Assembly: GCF_014203855.1 (NCBI RefSeq)
Contig: NZ_JACHJV010000001.1
Location: forward strand, 6,944,001 to 7,008,000
Origin: Kitasatospora kifunensis
GTDB lineage: Bacteria > Actinomycetota > Actinomycetes > Streptomycetales > Streptomycetaceae
Reading direction: 5' to 3'
DNA: 64,000 bases
Below, in pieces: positions 50,667 to 58,837 of the stretch. Made by a program: the position numbers and the translations under genes. Positions within the stretch are counted from its first letter, which is position 1. Every line of letters starts with the position of its first letter. The notes beneath the pieces were generated by a model that was given only the letters and a program-made list of their open reading frames with translations, made no database searches and was not told the origin of the DNA.

Positions 50667-52304
50667 TCAGCCCTGGTACGTGGCCCACAACTTGGAGAAC
50701 TGGTACGGCGACTGCTGGATGTTGGTGCACTTGAACAGGCTGCCCGTGCAGGCGTTGCCGTCCCGGGTGACCTCCCAGAAGGACAGCTCACCCAGGTGGT
50801 TCTGCTGGGCGAAGGTGAGCAGCTGCTGGGCGTCGTTCAGGCCGAACACCTCGTCCGCGTTGTCGTTCTGACCGAGCATCGGGGTGACCCCGACCATGGC
50901 CCAGGTCTGCGCGGTGGTCAGGTTCGGCCAGACCTGGGCGATCTGCGCCCGGGTGGACTGCGCGGCCTGGATCGCGTAGGCGCCCATCTGACCGGACGGG
51001 TTGGGCGCCTCGGTGTCGCCGAAGTCCATCGCCATCACGTTGACCGCGTCCACGTTGACGCCCGCGGCCTTGGCCGACTGCAGGATGTAGACGCCGTCGG
51101 CGGTCAGCCCGCTGGGCAGCACCGGCAGGGTCAGGGTGACCTTGAGGTCGCGGCCCTTGGCCCGCTGCGCGGCCTGGACGGCGGCGATCGCGGCCGAGCG
51201 CCGGTCCACCGAGGCGTGGTCGGAGACCGCGGAGCCCTCGATGTCGAAGTCGATCCGGTCCAGCCCGTAGGCGTCGACCACCTTCTGGTACTGGGCGGTC
51301 AGGGTCGGCACGTCGGTGCAGGACTGGGCCAGCTCGGTGCCGTTGGCGCCGCCGAAGGACGGGCGCACGTCGCCGCCGGCCGCCCGCACGGCGTCGAAGT
51401 CCGCCTTGTCCCAGCCGGTGCCGGGGTCGTAGGCGTTGAACCAGCTGGCGGTGCAGGGCGTGGTGCCGTTCACGATGAAGCCCAGCGAGAACTGCTTGAG
51501 GCCGGTGGTCTGGGCGATCTGCGCCAGGTTGGGGGTGGGGTAGGCGCCCAGGTCGACGAACGGCGCGGCCACACCGGGGGTGGTGCCGCTACCGGCCACC
51601 CCGGTCACCGAGGCGGACTGCGCGGACTCGTTGCCGAGCGCGTCGAAGGCGGTGACGGCGAAGGTGTGGCTGCTGCCCGCCAGCAGGCCGTTGACGGTGA
51701 CCGAGGTCGCCGTGCTGGTGGTGGCGACCACCGAGGAACCCTCGTAGATGTTGTAGCCGGCCACCCCGGAGGGGTCCGTGGAGGCGCTCCAGGAGAGCGA
51801 GATGGCATCCGGGCTGGTGCCGGAGACCGCCAGCCCGGCGGGGACGGTGGGCGGCGTGTTGGTGACCGGGACGCCGGCGCACGGCTGGTTGTTGATCGAG
51901 CAGTTGGCGGGCGCCACCTGGGTGCCGGTGGTGGCGATGTCCATCCCGACCGCCGGGGCGCTGGCCCCGGGGGCCAGCGGCGCGGCCCAGCTCGGCGAGG
52001 TGACCGTGTAGTGGGTGCCGGTGCTGGTCGCGATGCTGGTCAGGGTGCCGTTCCAGGAGCTGCTGACCGTCTCGCCGGTGGGCAGATCGAAGCTGAGCGA
52101 CCAGGAGTTGACGCTCGCTCTGGTGTCATTGGTGATCGTGTAGTCGGCTTCGAAACCGTTCTGCCAGGTCTGCGGTTGGGTCAGGGTGGCGACCAGCCCG
52201 GTGATCCCGCTGGCGGCCTGCGCACCCATGGGGAGCGAGAGCGGCAGGACGACGCCGGTCAGTAGCGTGGTGGCTACGACGGTGGGCAGGGTGACACGCC
52301 TCAT
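50667..52304 (-). CDS. Secreted GH18 chitinase with CBM2 and fibronectin III domains
   Basis: This 545-aa extracellular chitinase has a signal peptide at residues 1-31 (MRRVTLPTVVATTLLTG ... GAQA). It is followed by a CBM2-type carbohydrate-binding domain (WQNGFEADYTITN, VNSWSLSFDLP, SWNGT, closing cysteines CSINNQPC) and a fibronectin type III domain (VPAGLAVSGTSPDAISLSWS onward). A GH18 catalytic domain follows, with the DxxDxDxE motif as LDRIDFDIEG and catalytic Glu356. The ATG at 52304 is fixed by a strong aggagg site and by the signal peptide; the frame stays open further upstream without homology. The promoter carries a DasR-like operator, which suggests induction by chitin breakdown products. 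It stands alone, convergent with guaB1. Confidence 0.93.
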   Translation of the reverse strand: MRRVTLPTVVATTLLTGVVLPLSLPMGAQAASGITGLVATLTQPQTWQNGFEADYTITNDTRASVNSWSLSFDLPTGETVSSSWNGTLTSIATSTGTHYTVTSPSWAAPLAPGASAPAVGMDIATTGTQVAPANCSINNQPCAGVPVTNTPPTVPAGLAVSGTSPDAISLSWSASTDPSGVAGYNIYEGSSVVATTSTATSVTVNGLLAGSSHTFAVTAFDALGNESAQSASVTGVAGSGTTPGVAAPFVDLGAYPTPNLAQIAQTTGLKQFSLGFIVNGTTPCTASWFNAYDPGTGWDKADFDAVRAAGGDVRPSFGGANGTELAQSCTDVPTLTAQYQKVVDAYGLDRIDFDIEGSAVSDHASVDRRSAAIAAVQAAQRAKGRDLKVTLTLPVLPSGLTADGVYILQSAKAAGVNVDAVNVMAMDFGDTEAPNPSGQMGAYAIQAAQSTRAQIAQVWPNLTTAQTWAMVGVTPMLGQNDNADEVFGLNDAQQLLTFAQQNHLGELSFWEVTRDGNACTGSLFKCTNIQQSPYQFSKLWATYQG

Positions 52305-52381
52305 GGGCGGGTCCTCCTTGACGTGGGGCGGCGCACAGGGCACGCCGACAGGACAGTGGGGGAGAGCCGCGGCACCCCCAC

Positions 52382-52397
52382 ATTGGTAGAGACCAAT
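52382..52397 (-). promoter_or_regulatory. DasR-responsive element (dre)-like site in the chitinase promoter
   Basis: The 16-nt sequence attggtagagaccaat is an inverted repeat (attggt/accaat). It closely matches the known DasR site pattern actggtctagaccagt. It lies 78 nt upstream of the chitinase start, between a likely -35 (ttgacg, minus strand 52409-52404) and -10 (caatgt, about 52385-52380, 18-nt spacing). This position suits repression by the GlcNAc-responsive regulator. Confidence 0.75.
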
Positions 52398-52461
52398 GCA
52401 GCACGTCAATAGAGCTGGGGCGAACCGGTCATGATTTAAGGTCAGCTTCCGATTCGGCGCC

Positions 52462-52480
52462 CTGGTCGACCCCTGACCAG
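52462..52480 (-). terminator. Small hairpin downstream of the DUF5995 gene
   Basis: The sequence ctggtcgacccctgaccag forms a 6-bp stem with a 7-nt loop, 74 nt past the DUF5995 stop. It is a weak candidate terminator; the surrounding spacer is repetitive and C-rich. Confidence 0.35.
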
Positions 52481-52553
52481 CCCCTCGCCAGCCCCTCGTC
52501 ATGCTTGCTCGGCCCCGCGCCCAACCCTTGCCAGGCCCTTGCCGACCCCCTGG

Positions 52554-53246
52554 TCAGGCCGCCAGCGGGGTGAGCAGGGCGCGGCTGACCACGCCCACCG
52601 AGTCGTCCAGCGCGGCGACCATGGCCCGGTAGGCGAGTGGTGCGTGGCGCAGCCCGCGCAGCGCCAGCACCGTGTCCCAGGCCGCCGCTCTGGCCCGGTC
52701 GATGCTCCAGACCCCGAGCACGTGCAGCAGTGGCTCGGCGACTCGCAGCGGATCGGGCTCCGGCAGCAGCTGCGCCCGGACCTGGGCCTCCACCTGGGCC
52801 AGCAGCTCGTTGACCCGTCGGTAGTCGGCCTCGAAGGAGAGCGGGTCGCGGCCGAGCCGCTGGGCGGTGTCCATGACGGCGAGCGGCAGGTCGTGCTCGA
52901 TATGGGTGTTCATCCCGGACAGTGCGGCCTGCAACGGGTGGATCCCGGGCCGTCGGCGCAGCTCGAAGAGCGGTCGCCAGCAGGCCGGTGGGCGCTGCCC
53001 GGCGGCATCGGCGTCGACGGCGGCCAGGTACCGCCCGGCGAAGAGCGAGTCCAGCAGTGCCAGCGCGGCAGGGTCGGTGAAGTAGCCGGAGGTGAGCTTG
53101 GCGGCGACCAGCTCGGTGACGGTCAGGTACATCCCGTGGAAGACGCCGACCCCGTCACCCGGCGGGAAGCCGGGCGCGAGCTCGCGCATCCGCGCGAGGA
53201 TCTGATCAACCGTCAGGATCGACGGCTCCTGGAGCAGCTCTGTCAT
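52554..53246 (-). CDS. DUF5995 family protein
   Basis: This 230-aa protein matches DUF5995 as I remember it. It has an N-terminal GVGVFHGMYLTVTELVAA, then RYLAAVDADAAG, and the most conserved stretch GIHPLQAALSGMNTHIEHDLPLAV. That stretch has several His and Asp residues that could bind a metal or act in catalysis. No signal peptide or membrane segment is evident. I prefer ATG 53246 because ggaggtga lies 6-8 nt upstream; the upstream alternative at 53288 has no good site. The function is unknown. It lies 90 nt downstream of an acyl-AMP ligase and CoA-transferase pair on the same strand, so it may be part of that transcript, though a separate promoter cannot be excluded. Confidence 0.75.
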   Translation of the reverse strand: MTELLQEPSILTVDQILARMRELAPGFPPGDGVGVFHGMYLTVTELVAAKLTSGYFTDPAALALLDSLFAGRYLAAVDADAAGQRPPACWRPLFELRRRPGIHPLQAALSGMNTHIEHDLPLAVMDTAQRLGRDPLSFEADYRRVNELLAQVEAQVRAQLLPEPDPLRVAEPLLHVLGVWSIDRARAAAWDTVLALRGLRHAPLAYRAMVAALDDSVGVVSRALLTPLAA

Positions 53247-53336
53247 GACGTCACCTCCGGCCTCCGGGTGGGGAGTCCAGCCTGTCAAATCGAGCGGGTG
53301 TGCGGGATCGGCTGGATGGGTGATTCCGGGGAGGTT

Positions 53337-55022
53337 CTAGGGGGCGGAAGCCTCTGCCAGGGCCGTCAGTTCGGAGCGGGCCAGCTTGCCGGCCGCGTTG
53401 ATCGGCAGGGCGCTCAGGGCGAGCAGCTGTTCGGGGAGCTTGCGCCGTTCGAGCCCGCGCTCGGACTCCAGGAAGCGGTTCAGCTCGGGCAGCGTCGGGA
53501 TCGGCAGACCCTGGCGCGGCACGACGCAGACGCAGAGGCGCTCGCCGAGGTCCTGGTCGGGGACGGCTACGCAGATGGCCTCGGCCAACGCCGGGTGGGC
53601 GCCCGCGTGCCGCTCCACCTCGGCCGGACTGATCGAGTAGCCGCCGCGCTTGACCAGTTGGCTGTTGCGGCGCAGCAGCCGCAGCCGGCCCTCGGTGGTC
53701 AGCAGCCCGTGGTCGCCGGTGCGGACCCAGCCGCCCGGTGCGCGTCGGTGCGCGTCCAACTCGGGTGCCCCGACGTAGCAGAGCGGGGTCATCGGGCCGC
53801 GCGCCCAGAGCTCGCCCGCCGTGCCGGGCGGCAGCTCCCGGCCCTGCTCGTCCCGGGCGGTGAAGTCGCAGACGGCTGGGTCGGGCCGGCCGAGCAGCGT
53901 GCTGTCCTCGGTCCAGGTGCTGTGCTCGATACGACAGTTGACGCCGTCGGAGGAGCCGTAGAGGTTGCTCACCGGGCAGCCGAACCGCTCCAGGCAGGCC
54001 GCGAGCAGCGGGGCCGGCAGCCCGTCGCAGCTGGCGATCACGGCGCGCAGCGAGCCGAGGTCCTCGTCGGCCTGCGGGGGCAGCAGGGTCATCCGGCGCA
54101 GCATGGTGGCCACGCCGAACAGGTGGGTGGGGCGGTGCCGGGTGATGGCCCGCAGCGCCGCGCGGGCGTCGAAGCCGTCCAGCAGGACGAGCGTGGCGCC
54201 GTGGCGGTAGAGCGAGACGACGCCCAGCGAGCCGTAGGAGGAGGCCAGCGGCACCAGCACCAGGGGCCGAGGGTGCGGGACTCCCGAGTACACCGCGCGC
54301 AGGTAGTTGCCGCGTCCGCCCGCCATCGCGTTGTGCGAGTAGGCGATCATCTTGGGGGCCGACTCGGAGCCGGAGGAGACCAGGATCCGGGCCGGTGCCT
54401 GCGGATCCGGGGTGGCTGCGGCGAAGTCGGCCGGCTCACACCCTGGCCCGGTGGCCGCCGGCGTGCTGACGCGCAGCCGGTGCGTGCCCGGTGGGGCCTC
54501 CGGATCGAAGGTGAACAGGGCAGGAACGACCGGGAGTTGATGCAGCCGCCGACCGACCTCGCGGACCGTGGCCGCCGTGGCGACCAGCGCGCGGGCCCGG
54601 GAGCGGGCGAGCAGCGAGCAGGCCTCGCTGCTGCCCCGTCCGTCCGGGAAGGTCAGCGCGACCGCGCCGAGCGCCGCTACCGCCAGCTCGGTGACCACGG
54701 CCGGCCAGCCGTTCGGCAGGCGGATCGCCACGATCTCCCGCTCCGCGACCCCCGCCGCGTGCAACTGCTCGGCGACGCCGCACACCCGGCGGTCGAGCTC
54801 GGCGTAGTCCAGACTCGCTTGCGGGTCGATCACGGCGGGCCTGTCGGGGTGGCTTCGCACCCGCTGTCGGAAGAGCCGGTAGAGGTCCTGGTCAAGATAG
54901 TGGCCCTGGGTCGACCAGGCGTGCCGCAGCTCCGCGGGTACCCGGTCCGGCAGTTCGACGCCCTGCCGGGAAAGCCAGGGCGCGCGGCGGCCGGGCGCGC
55001 GCTGCACGGTCGGTGCGGTCAA
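53337..55022 (-). CDS. Acyl/aryl-AMP ligase (AMP-binding family)
   Basis: This 561-aa ANL-superfamily adenylating enzyme activates a carboxylic acid as its acyl-AMP and transfers it to CoA or a carrier. Motifs include the phosphate-binding loop in atypical form (VSSGSESAPKMIAYSH, where TSGTTGxPK is usual), NLYGSSDG at the A5 position, GWVRTGDHGLL, the hinge VKRGGYSISPAEVE, and the C-terminal AGKLARSEL lysine. The overall layout resembles stand-alone aryl acid or acyl ligases rather than NRPS A domains. The start overlaps the CoA-transferase stop by 4 nt (atga), so the two are coupled. The substrate is unknown. It is 20 kb from the NRPS genes across housekeeping genes, so a link to the peptide is unlikely. 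Confidence 0.85.
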   Translation of the reverse strand: MTAPTVQRAPGRRAPWLSRQGVELPDRVPAELRHAWSTQGHYLDQDLYRLFRQRVRSHPDRPAVIDPQASLDYAELDRRVCGVAEQLHAAGVAEREIVAIRLPNGWPAVVTELAVAALGAVALTFPDGRGSSEACSLLARSRARALVATAATVREVGRRLHQLPVVPALFTFDPEAPPGTHRLRVSTPAATGPGCEPADFAAATPDPQAPARILVSSGSESAPKMIAYSHNAMAGGRGNYLRAVYSGVPHPRPLVLVPLASSYGSLGVVSLYRHGATLVLLDGFDARAALRAITRHRPTHLFGVATMLRRMTLLPPQADEDLGSLRAVIASCDGLPAPLLAACLERFGCPVSNLYGSSDGVNCRIEHSTWTEDSTLLGRPDPAVCDFTARDEQGRELPPGTAGELWARGPMTPLCYVGAPELDAHRRAPGGWVRTGDHGLLTTEGRLRLLRRNSQLVKRGGYSISPAEVERHAGAHPALAEAICVAVPDQDLGERLCVCVVPRQGLPIPTLPELNRFLESERGLERRKLPEQLLALSALPINAAGKLARSELTALAEASAP

Positions 55023-56791
55023 CGGTGGAACTCCCAGGGCGCGCGGGGCAGCAGGCAGCGGTCACGGTACAGGGCGGCGGCGAAGCGGGGATCCCGGGCC
55101 AGCTGCGCGGGCGCCAGCGGCGGCGGCCCTGCGGTGGGCGCGGCGGTCAGGGCGGGGGAGACGGTGTCGAGCAGGGTGACGGCGGCGGACCAGAGCGAGG
55201 ACCCGACCAGCTGACCGCGGCCGGTGGCGGCGCGGGCCAGCAGCGCGGCGAGGACGGCCTCGGCGCTGATCAGCCCGCCGAAGACGTCGGTGATCGTCAT
55301 CAGCGACGGGGCGGCAGGCCGACCGGGCGGGGTGACCAGGGCGGCCAGCCCGCTGTGCGCCTGGACCAGGTAGTCGGTGCCGAACGGTGCCGCGTCGCCG
55401 AAGAGTTCGCCCCAGCCGGAGGCCCAGGCGTACACCAGCCCCGGCCGCTCGGTCAGCAGCCGCTCGGCGCCCAGGCCGAAGGCCTCGGCCTTGCCGGGCG
55501 CGAGGTTGTGCAGGAACACGTCGGCCGCGTCCACCAGTTCGCGAATCGCGCGCTGCCCGCCGGGCGAGCGCGGGTCCGCCTCGATGACCTGCTTGCCACG
55601 GTTGAGCGCGTGGAACCGGGCCGAGACCTCCCCGGCCATCGGCGGCACCCCGCGCAGCGGATCGCCACCGATCGGCTCCACGCGCACCACCTCGGCGCCG
55701 AGTTGGGCGAGCAGGTGGCTGGCCAGCGGGCCCTGTAGGCGCCGGGTCAGCTCGACCACCAGCACGCCGTCCAGCGGGCGGGCCGGTGGGCGCTGCGCAC
55801 CTTCGTGGTGCTGCCTGTCCCCAGGGTGCGGTAGGTCGGCCGCGCCGGGCGTCCGGGCGATCCGCCAGGGCGGCGCCGGGTAGTCGCGCGGACCGCTGCG
55901 GCGCACCGGGACGATCCCCACGCCCGCGCCGGCGGCCGCCGTGGTGATCTCCTGATAAGGCAACCCGGCGATGGTTTGGGAGAGTTCGACCGGCAACCGG
56001 CAGCTCGCGGTGGCGAAGCGCAGCTGGAAGGGAGGCCAACCGCGGCCGATCACTCGGCGATCGACACCGAGCCGCGACCAGAACGCCAGCCACTGGCCCG
56101 GCTCCAGCGCCTCGATCTCGAACCGCACGCCGTCCTGGCTGGTGAAGGGCGGCGCCTCGGTGGCCCCGGGCGGCGGCGCCTGCTCCTCCCGCTCCTCGTA
56201 CTGCGCCGGTTCGTCGGCGGTGGCCGCCGCGATGTACTGGCCGACCGTCAACAGCGCCGCCGCCGCCACGGAGGTGCGCACCTGGCGCACCGGGTGGCCC
56301 CGCAGCGCCGCGTACCGGGCGGCGAGCAGGCCCTGGACGGCCAGTACGCCGGCCACCGCGCTCGCGTAGTCGATGCCCAGCGGCGTCGCTCGCCCGTAGC
56401 GCCGACCGTGGACCTGGCTGATCCCGCAGGCCGCCTGCACCTCGGCCTCGCCGCCCAGCGGCAGACGCACCGGCCCGGCCCAGTCGATCACGCACTCGAC
56501 CTGCGGCAAACCGCGGCGACCGGTATCGGTGTCGGTGTCGGCACCAAGGCTCAACCACCCGGCCACACCGTCGCGCAGGCCCTGCCCGGACGCTCCCTGC
56601 TCGCCGCCGGTCGGCCGCGGCGAGCAACCGAGCGCCAGCAGATGGCGGGTCGCCAAGTGCACCGCGGTTCCCTCGCCAACCGCCACCAGCGGCACCCCGG
56701 CGAGCGGTGCGCTCTGCTTAATAGGCTTGCCAGATAGATGAAGTGACGGATCATCAGCCACGCCGGGCTGGTTCACGCTGCTCCGTGGCAT
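55019..56791 (-). CDS. Double-domain CaiB/BaiF (family III) CoA-transferase
   Basis: This 590-aa protein belongs to the family III CoA-transferases. The C-terminal half (from about residue 340) is a recognisable CaiB domain: LDGVLVVELTRRLQGPLASHLLAQLGAEVVRVEP, ALNRGKQVIEADPRSPGG, DVFLHNLAPGKAEAFGLG, and FGTDYLVQAHSGL. The last carries the likely catalytic Asp. The N-terminal half is a shortened relative (PLAGVPLVAVGEGTAVHLATRHLLALG, then GIDYASAVAGVLAVQGLLAARYAALRG), probably with only structural or partial function. ATG 56791 has gagga 3-4 nt upstream, a tight spacing. It overlaps the ligase gene by 4 nt. Together the pair could make and swap an acyl-CoA. The acyl group is not evident. Confidence 0.82.
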   Translation of the reverse strand: MPRSSVNQPGVADDPSLHLSGKPIKQSAPLAGVPLVAVGEGTAVHLATRHLLALGCSPRPTGGEQGASGQGLRDGVAGWLSLGADTDTDTGRRGLPQVECVIDWAGPVRLPLGGEAEVQAACGISQVHGRRYGRATPLGIDYASAVAGVLAVQGLLAARYAALRGHPVRQVRTSVAAAALLTVGQYIAAATADEPAQYEEREEQAPPPGATEAPPFTSQDGVRFEIEALEPGQWLAFWSRLGVDRRVIGRGWPPFQLRFATASCRLPVELSQTIAGLPYQEITTAAAGAGVGIVPVRRSGPRDYPAPPWRIARTPGAADLPHPGDRQHHEGAQRPPARPLDGVLVVELTRRLQGPLASHLLAQLGAEVVRVEPIGGDPLRGVPPMAGEVSARFHALNRGKQVIEADPRSPGGQRAIRELVDAADVFLHNLAPGKAEAFGLGAERLLTERPGLVYAWASGWGELFGDAAPFGTDYLVQAHSGLAALVTPPGRPAAPSLMTITDVFGGLISAEAVLAALLARAATGRGQLVGSSLWSAAVTLLDTVSPALTAAPTAGPPPLAPAQLARDPRFAAALYRDRCLLPRAPWEFHR

Positions 56792-57171
56792 CGGTCCTCA
56801 TCGTGGCGGATGATCGTGGCGGCGGGAGAACGGTCGGCGGAGTCCGCCGGCCCTCAAGGGGCGTGCGCTCTCTGTGACGAGAGTATCACCTGGGGTGACG
56901 AGTGATCACGTAGCCGCCTGCCGTGCCAGGCCCTGATCCCCGGCCGCGGCCCGGTTCCCCCGAAAGGGCCCCTGGAAGAGCCCTGGCGGAGTCCTGGAGA
57001 AGAGTCCGCCGATCCTCACCTCGGAGCCGGGCCGCGCCCACCCCCGTCGGCATTCCCGCCCGCCGAGTGAAAGAGAGCACAGTGCAGCCCTCTCCCGGAG
57101 TGCTTGCGGATCATGGCACAATGTTCGGCAGTAGCAAGCAGCAGTACAGAGCAGTGCAATCAGTGACGTTC
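56792..57171. promoter_or_regulatory. Divergent promoter region before the riboswitch
   Basis: This 380-nt noncoding stretch lies between the CoA-transferase (minus) and the riboflavin operon (plus). It must hold both promoters. The sequence cacaat near 57116 is a possible -10 for the plus strand, but I see no convincing -35 partner at normal spacing. Apart from short GC-rich inverted repeats I see no other element. Confidence 0.4.
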
Positions 57172-57299
57172 AGCGCACTCCGGGGTCGGTGAAAATCCGA
57201 ACCGGCGGTTACAGTCCGCGACCCGTCCGCAGCCAGCGGCCGGTTGACCAGGTGAAACTCCTGGACCGACGGTTAAAGTCCGGATGGGAGGCGTGCGCG
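57172..57299 (+). ncRNA. FMN riboswitch (RFN element)
   Basis: The conserved RFN core is present: gtcggtgaaaatccgaaccg then gcggttacagtccgcgaccc, and in the second half ggtgaaactcctggaccgac, ggttaaagtccggatgggag. The closing helix pairs gcgcac (57173-57178) with gtgcgc (57293-57298). It lies about 190 nt upstream of ribE and should switch the rib operon off when FMN binds. Confidence 0.95.
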
Positions 57300-57318
57300 A
57301 CGGATCGAGCGGTGCCGT

Positions 57319-57339
57319 GGTTCCCCTCCCGGGGGAGCC
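57319..57339 (+). promoter_or_regulatory. Hairpin downstream of the riboswitch, possible expression platform
   Basis: The 8-bp stem (57319-57326 with 57332-57339, one G-U pair) starts 20 nt after the riboswitch. It could act as terminator or antiterminator element. No U-run follows, so translational or Rho-dependent control is equally possible. Confidence 0.4.
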
Positions 57340-57485
57340 GCGTTCTTCAGGCAGTGGCGCGGTGCGCCCACCTCTAACAAGGGGGTGGTGTATCGAAGTA
57401 GCCACCTGTCTCTCCGTCAGATCCGTGTCCTCTTCCCAGCCTTTGCCGCCCCGGAGTCCGCGCCTCTAGCGCGAGGAGAACCCGG

Positions 57486-58193
57486 GTGTTCACCGGCATC
57501 ATCGAAGAGCTCGGCGAGGTCGTCTCCATCGAGGAGTTCGGCGACTCCTCGCGTATCCGCCTGCGCGGTCCCCTCGTGCGTGCCGGAGCCCGGCACGGCG
57601 ACTCCATCGCGGTCAACGGCGTCTGCCTGACCGTCGTCGACACTCCCCAGGAACTCGCCTCCCAGAACGGCGAGTTCAGCGCCGACGTGATGGCCGAGAC
57701 GCTGCAGCGGTCCAGCCTGGGCGCGCTGGGGCCCGGTTCGCGGGTCAACCTGGAGCGCGCGATGGCGCTCGGTGCCCGGCTCGGCGGCCACCTGGTGCAG
57801 GGGCACGTCGACGCCACCGGCACCCTGCTCAGCCGCGCGCCCGGCGAGTTGGACGCGGACGGCAAGCCCCGCTGGGAGGTGCTGCGCTTCTCACTGCCGG
57901 CGGACATCTCGCGCTATCTGGTGGACAAGGGCTCGATCACCGTCGACGGCATCAGCCTCACCGTGGTCGAGGCTGCCCAGGACAGCTTCACGGTCAGCCT
58001 GATCCCGGCCACCCTCGCCCTGACCACCTTGGGTACCAAGGCGGTTGGCGAGCCGGTCAACCTTGAGGTGGACGTCCTGGCCAAGTACGTCGAGCGGCTG
58101 CTCGGCGCCGGCACGATCCCGGGCGCCTCCTCGAACACCTCGCCGAACACCTCACCGAACGCTTCGCAGCACGCCTCGAAGGATGCCTCGTGA
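57486..58193 (+). CDS. ribE: Riboflavin synthase alpha chain
   Basis: This 235-aa enzyme converts two 6,7-dimethyl-8-ribityllumazines into riboflavin. It has two lumazine-binding halves: MFTGIIEELGEV ... GDSIAVNGVCLTVV, and RLGGHLVQGHVDATG ... GSITVDGISLTVVEA. The N-terminal MFTGIIEE is the family hallmark and fixes the GTG start at 57486, with gaggag 8 nt upstream. The gene is first in the riboswitch-controlled operon and overlaps the next gene by 4 nt. The last 20 residues (SNTSPNTSPNASQHASKDAS) are a non-conserved tail from five 12-nt repeat units. Confidence 0.96.
   Translation: MFTGIIEELGEVVSIEEFGDSSRIRLRGPLVRAGARHGDSIAVNGVCLTVVDTPQELASQNGEFSADVMAETLQRSSLGALGPGSRVNLERAMALGARLGGHLVQGHVDATGTLLSRAPGELDADGKPRWEVLRFSLPADISRYLVDKGSITVDGISLTVVEAAQDSFTVSLIPATLALTTLGTKAVGEPVNLEVDVLAKYVERLLGAGTIPGASSNTSPNTSPNASQHASKDAS
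58131..58190 (+). repeat. 12-nt tandem repeat (x5) at the ribE 3' end
   Basis: Five degenerate 12-nt units (tcgaacacctcg type) encode SNTS, PNTS, PNAS, QHAS and KDAS. They run into the GTG start of the next gene. Confidence 0.87.
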
Positions 58194-58837
58194 ACTGGCT
58201 CAACAGCGTCGCCTTCTCGATATTCGGTCAGCACGTGAAGTGGACCGACATGATCGGCAACCTGCTCGGCCTGGGCGCGCTGGCGTTCGGCTGGCGTCGC
58301 TCGATCTGGAGCTGGCCGCTCCAACTCCTCTCCGGCATCGTGCTGTTCGGTGCCTTCGCGACGGGGCACCTGTCCGGCCTGGCCGGCAAGCAGGTGATCG
58401 TGATCGTCACCGCCGTCTGGGGCTGGCTCCAGTGGCAGCGCGGGCGGCGCGACACCGGCGAGATCCAGGTCCGGTTCGCGACCTGGACCGAGCGCCTGCT
58501 GCTCGTCGGCGCCACCGCACTGGCCACCGTGGGCCTGGCGCTGCTCTTCACCCACTACTCCTGGATGTCCTGGAGCCCCTGGTCCGACGCCTACATCTTC
58601 GTCGGCACGCTGGCCGCGATGGTCGCCCAGGCCCGTGGCTGGGTGGAGTTCTGGATCGCCTGGATCGCCGTCGACGTGGTCGGCGTCCCGCTGGCCTTCA
58701 ACAGCGGCTACGCCTTCTCCGGCCTGACCTACTGCGTCTACTTCGTCCTGGTCCTGGCCGGCCTGCGCGCCTGGTGGCTGCGCAGCCGCACCCCCCGTAC
58801 CGCCTCCGCCCCGACCCTCCAGGGAGTTCCGGCATGA
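58190..58837 (+). CDS. pnuX: Riboflavin transporter RibM/PnuX (PnuC family)
   Basis: This 215-aa PnuC-like membrane protein has about seven hydrophobic segments. It starts MNWLNSVAFSIFGQHVKWTDMIGNLLGLGALAFGWR and contains TAVWGWLQWQRGRR and WIAWIAVDVVGVPLAFNSGYAFSGLTYCVYF, motifs typical of PnuC-family facilitators. Members encoded inside actinobacterial rib operons (RibM, PnuX) import riboflavin rather than nicotinamide riboside. The position after a riboswitch-controlled ribE supports this. The GTG start at 58190 overlaps ribE by 4 nt and the stop overlaps ribBA by 4 nt, so translation is coupled along the operon. Confidence 0.9.
   Translation: MNWLNSVAFSIFGQHVKWTDMIGNLLGLGALAFGWRRSIWSWPLQLLSGIVLFGAFATGHLSGLAGKQVIVIVTAVWGWLQWQRGRRDTGEIQVRFATWTERLLLVGATALATVGLALLFTHYSWMSWSPWSDAYIFVGTLAAMVAQARGWVEFWIAWIAVDVVGVPLAFNSGYAFSGLTYCVYFVLVLAGLRAWWLRSRTPRTASAPTLQGVPA

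Noticed and set aside
50667..52502. A longer chitinase start at 52502.
   Set aside because: ATG 52304 gives a proper signal peptide and has an aggagg site. The upstream extension would read through the operator and promoter.
53337..56791. The acyl-AMP ligase and CoA-transferase as the missing starter-unit genes of the NRPS.
   Set aside because: They are over 20 kb away, on the opposite strand, beyond urease, amylase and purine genes, and nothing links them to the assembly line. A distant role cannot be excluded but is not supported.
58045..58833. N-terminal extension of ribBA overlapping pnuX.
   Set aside because: The extra residues are a shifted reading of pnuX and ribE. ATG 58834 overlaps the pnuX stop and starts the conserved DHBP synthase fold.
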